Assembly: GCA_900557655.1 (NCBI GenBank)
Contig: USTX01000032.1
Coordinates: 1 to 7,185, forward strand
DNA: 7,185 bases
Source: an uncultured Eubacteriales bacterium
Lineage (GTDB): Bacteria; Bacillota; Clostridia; Christensenellales; UBA1242
Direction of reading: 5' to 3'
Every line of letters begins with the position of its first letter. Positions within the stretch are counted from its first letter, which is position 1. Both the position numbers and the translations under genes were made by a program. Positions 5,731-7,185 of the stretch are shown here, piece after piece. The notes beneath the pieces are model-generated. The model had not been told where the DNA came from and made no database searches. It saw only the letters and a list, made by a program, of their open reading frames with translations.

Positions 5731-6312
5731 TTATTTTGATTGCTCAGCTTCGTCGCTGTTGTGTTTATGGTCATAAAACAGCCACGAAGTGTCATAATAA
5801 TAGCCGTTGATTTTTGTTGAAAATATGCTTTGTTTATATGGCTTAAAACCAAACCTTTCATAAAAACCTTTGGCGTTAGCAAGAGAATTTAAAACGATAT
5901 AAGGGTAACCGGCGGAGTATGAATAGTTCACGCAGGCTTCAAGTAGGTCGCTGCCTATATGGTCATTTTGATAAACGGCTCCGAGAAAATTAATATAGAT
6001 ACATTTTTGAGGGTTGCCCGAAATTTTACAGTCGTCAACATAGGCATAAAGCCCGCCAATGTTTTCAAACTGATAATCTTTTGTGCCATCTTTTTTGGTG
6101 GTAATTGCGCCCACGGTAAAGGCCTCAAAAGATAAATCATTTTCGCCGTGGTTTGCGATAATAATTATATCGCCGCCAAGTTTGCTTTTAGCAAAGGAGT
6201 AAAAGCTTGTTTTACAGTCTGTTTTGGCAAAATTTATTTCGATTATATGATTTAAAATATCTTCCTCAATGTCGTATTTATTAAATTCGACTTGATATCT
6301 GTAACTTTTCAC
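5731..6312 (-). CDS. GNAT-like acetyltransferase, GTG start
   Basis: This is a divergent GNAT-type protein of 193 residues. The cofactor-binding stretch is INFLGAVYQNDHIGSDLLEA, with the loop QNDHIGS at 115-121 replacing the usual Q/RxxGxG/A, so the first glycine is His. The second signature KGFYERFGF (148-156) is well kept, and the spacing between the two equals that of the neighbouring GNAT. The N-terminal 90 residues (SYRYQVEFNKYDIEED onward) are unassigned. The start is taken as GTG (6310-6312) because AAAGGAG (complement of 6318-6324) lies 5 bases before it. The frame is open up to an ATG at 6387, but that extension overlaps the inverted-repeat leader and lacks a ribosome site. A strong promoter about 150 bases upstream makes this the first gene of a likely two-GNAT unit. 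Substrate is unknown; weakened acetyl-CoA binding is possible. Confidence 0.72.
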   Translation of the reverse strand: MKSYRYQVEFNKYDIEEDILNHIIEINFAKTDCKTSFYSFAKSKLGGDIIIIANHGENDLSFEAFTVGAITTKKDGTKDYQFENIGGLYAYVDDCKISGNPQKCIYINFLGAVYQNDHIGSDLLEACVNYSYSAGYPYIVLNSLANAKGFYERFGFKPYKQSIFSTKINGYYYDTSWLFYDHKHNSDEAEQSK

Positions 6313-6346
6313 GAAAACTCCTTTGCAGAAAAAGCGCTCAAACATA

Positions 6347-6380
6347 TGCGTTTTTATGTAAAAAATATGCAAAAAACGCA
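6347..6380. repeat. 9-bp inverted repeat in the leader of the GTG-start GNAT gene
   Basis: TGCGTTTTT (6347-6355) and AAAAACGCA (6372-6380) are perfect reverse complements with a 16-base spacer. The repeat lies between the predicted transcription start and the ribosome site, so it would fold in the leader RNA or serve as an operator. Confidence 0.55.
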
Positions 6381-6397
6381 AAAACAATATAAATAGA

Positions 6398-6429
6398 TTG
6401 AAAATATCTGTAAATTATTATATTTTCAA
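6398..6429. repeat. 10-bp inverted repeat near the minus-strand start point
   Basis: TTGAAAATAT (6398-6407) and ATATTTTCAA (6420-6429) are perfect reverse complements with 12 bases between. The repeat begins just after the predicted start point of the GNAT transcript and could be an operator or a 5' hairpin. Confidence 0.55.
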
Positions 6430-6442
6430 ATTGTTTAAATAT

Positions 6443-6471
6443 ATTTTATCACCTTGACAGGCAACTGTCAA
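6443..6471 (-). promoter_or_regulatory. Sigma-A promoter of the minus-strand GNAT gene
   Basis: On the minus strand, TTGACA (complement of 6466-6471) and TAAAAT (complement of 6443-6448) are separated by 17 bases. Transcription would start near 6436, giving a leader of about 124 bases before the GTG. An 18-bp palindrome covers the -35 box and part of the spacer. Confidence 0.72.
6454..6471. promoter_or_regulatory. Palindromic operator candidate at the -35 of the GNAT promoter
   Basis: TTGACAGGCAACTGTCAA is a perfect 7-4-7 inverted repeat. Its right arm is the -35 box of the minus-strand promoter. The size and position suit a repressor dimer. The plus-strand TTGACA in the left arm has no matching -10 box at a proper distance. 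Confidence 0.6.
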
Positions 6472-6587
6472 TAGTCAATTTTTAAATGACCTAATTTGCC
6501 ATAAGATAAATGATATTAATGGGGGGGCAGACAAAGTATAAAGCGTTCAAATTTAAATGTTTATATTTGACTATTTAAATCAATTGG

Positions 6588-6616
6588 TTGACAATTGGCA
6601 TCAGTGGCGATATAGT
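6588..6616 (+). promoter_or_regulatory. Sigma-A promoter of recD2, apparently leaderless
   Basis: TTGACA (6588-6593) and TATAGT (6611-6616) are separated by 17 bases. The recD2 ATG begins 7 bases after the -10 box, where transcription should start, and no ribosome site is seen. Direct repeats CAATTGG at 6581-6587 and 6592-6598, 11 bases apart, flank and overlap the -35 box and may bind a regulator. The wider gene-free region 6313-6622 is accounted for by the two opposing promoters, the inverted repeats listed and a G7 tract at 6521-6527. Confidence 0.7.
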
Positions 6617-6622
6617 GAATGT

Positions 6623-7185
6623 ATGCTTACGGGTGAAATTTTAAGTGTGGTTTATTATAACGCAGAGAACGGGTATACCGTTCTTTCTTTGGCTACTGAT
6701 GATGGCGACGTAACCGCGCGCGGAAAGTTTCCCGTTTTGGGTGTTGGAGAGAAGGTGGAGCTTGAAGGCGAGTTTAAGATTGACCCAAAATATGGACGCC
6801 AGTTTGTTGCGACTTCTATAAAAATTATCCCGCCGACTACCTTGGCGTCTATAAAAAACTATCTTTCAAGCGGGCTAATTTCGGGCGTTGGAGAGGTAAC
6901 GGCGACTAATATTGTTAATACTTTTAAAGAAAAAACTCTTGAAATTATAGAATTCTATCCATCTGAGCTTGCAAAAGTGCGCGGGATCTCGCTTAGAAAG
7001 GCGGGTGACATTGCGCTTGGATATAAAGAAATTAAAAAAATGCAGCAGGCCGTTATGTTTCTGCAAAGCTATGACATTTCAATAAATATGGCCGTTAAAA
7101 TCTATAACAAATATAAGGGCGCGACGGAGAAGGTGCTTCAAGAGAACCCTTATTGCTTGATTGAAGACATTGACGGCATCGGCTT
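6623..7185 (+). CDS. recD2: RecD2-type ATP-dependent DNA helicase, N-terminal part
   Basis: RecD2 is a 5'-3' superfamily 1B DNA helicase that works without RecBC in replication and repair in Firmicutes and Deinococcus. Only the first 187 codons are present, because the window ends inside the gene. The N-terminal OB-like domain (about 1-70) shows the family pattern GEILSVVYYNAENGYTVLSL, then VGEKVELEGEF and DPKYGRQF. The helix-hairpin-helix region follows with YLSSGLISGVGEVTATNIV (about 82-100), a second HhH-like stretch at KVRGISLRKAGDIA, and ENPYCLIEDIDGIG at the window edge. The Walker motifs lie beyond the window. The frame is open without interruption. The ATG at 6623 gives the expected family N-terminus but has no Shine-Dalgarno and sits at the predicted transcription start. 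A GTG at 6647 with a weak GGTGA upstream is the alternative but would cut the first OB strand. The gene is divergent from the GNAT genes. Confidence 0.88.
   Translation, partial: MLTGEILSVVYYNAENGYTVLSLATDDGDVTARGKFPVLGVGEKVELEGEFKIDPKYGRQFVATSIKIIPPTTLASIKNYLSSGLISGVGEVTATNIVNTFKEKTLEIIEFYPSELAKVRGISLRKAGDIALGYKEIKKMQQAVMFLQSYDISINMAVKIYNKYKGATEKVLQENPYCLIEDIDGIG

Noticed and set aside
6313..6387. N-terminal extension of the second GNAT to an ATG at 6387
   Set aside because: A good Shine-Dalgarno stands directly before the GTG at 6312, and the extension overlaps an inverted repeat with no ribosome site of its own.
6519..6578. Small plus-strand ORF of 19 codons starting at the G7 tract
   Set aside because: No ribosome site, low-complexity residues and overlap with likely regulatory sequence.
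1..7185. CRISPR array, insertion sequence or tRNA gene
   Set aside because: No regularly spaced repeats, transposase-like coding sequence or cloverleaf was found on reading both strands.

Overview
The window looks like chromosomal DNA of a low-GC, spore-forming Firmicutes-type bacterium, probably an uncultured gut lineage. The evidence is a recognisable CotE spore-coat protein, Shine-Dalgarno sites of the AGGAGG type, sigma-A-like and mother-cell-sigma-like promoters, and a stand-alone RecD2 helicase. No rRNA, tRNA, CRISPR array or insertion sequence was found.

The window falls into two compositional parts. Bases 1-2580 are very AT-rich and use AGA for nearly every arginine. They hold a NatAB-type ABC exporter operon (18-1920, overlapping genes, closed by a terminator) and a cotE homologue (2019-2561, with its own mother-cell-type promoter and terminator). 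Bases 2669-7185 are clearly richer in G+C and use CGC, GCG and GGC codons freely. They hold metG, a marR-type regulator, two GNAT acetyltransferases on the minus strand, and the 5' part of recD2. The join is a roughly 80-base, almost pure A/T spacer (2581-2660) with internal repeats. It may be an acquisition boundary or a metagenome mis-join.

The right part contains most of the regulatory structure. The MetRS is the short form with a paired zinc-knuckle insertion and no C-terminal tRNA-binding domain, and it departs from consensus in several places, including loss of the His of the GTDxHG motif. The marR gene has a perfect TTGACA/TATAAT promoter whose -10 box lies in a perfect 9-4-9 palindrome, which suggests autoregulation. 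A strong bidirectional terminator separates marR from the convergent GNAT genes. The two GNAT genes share similar 3' ends, including an exact 18-base repeat. Between the second GNAT gene and recD2 lies a 310-base divergent control region. It holds two convincing opposing promoters, several inverted repeats, a G7 tract and a cluster of TTGAC/GTCAA motifs. The recD2 promoter puts the transcription start at the ATG itself, so recD2 may be leaderless.

I see no clearly new multi-gene system. The best leads are the compositional junction, the aberrant MetRS, the MarR palindrome-promoter, the duplicated GNAT 3' ends and the leaderless recD2.
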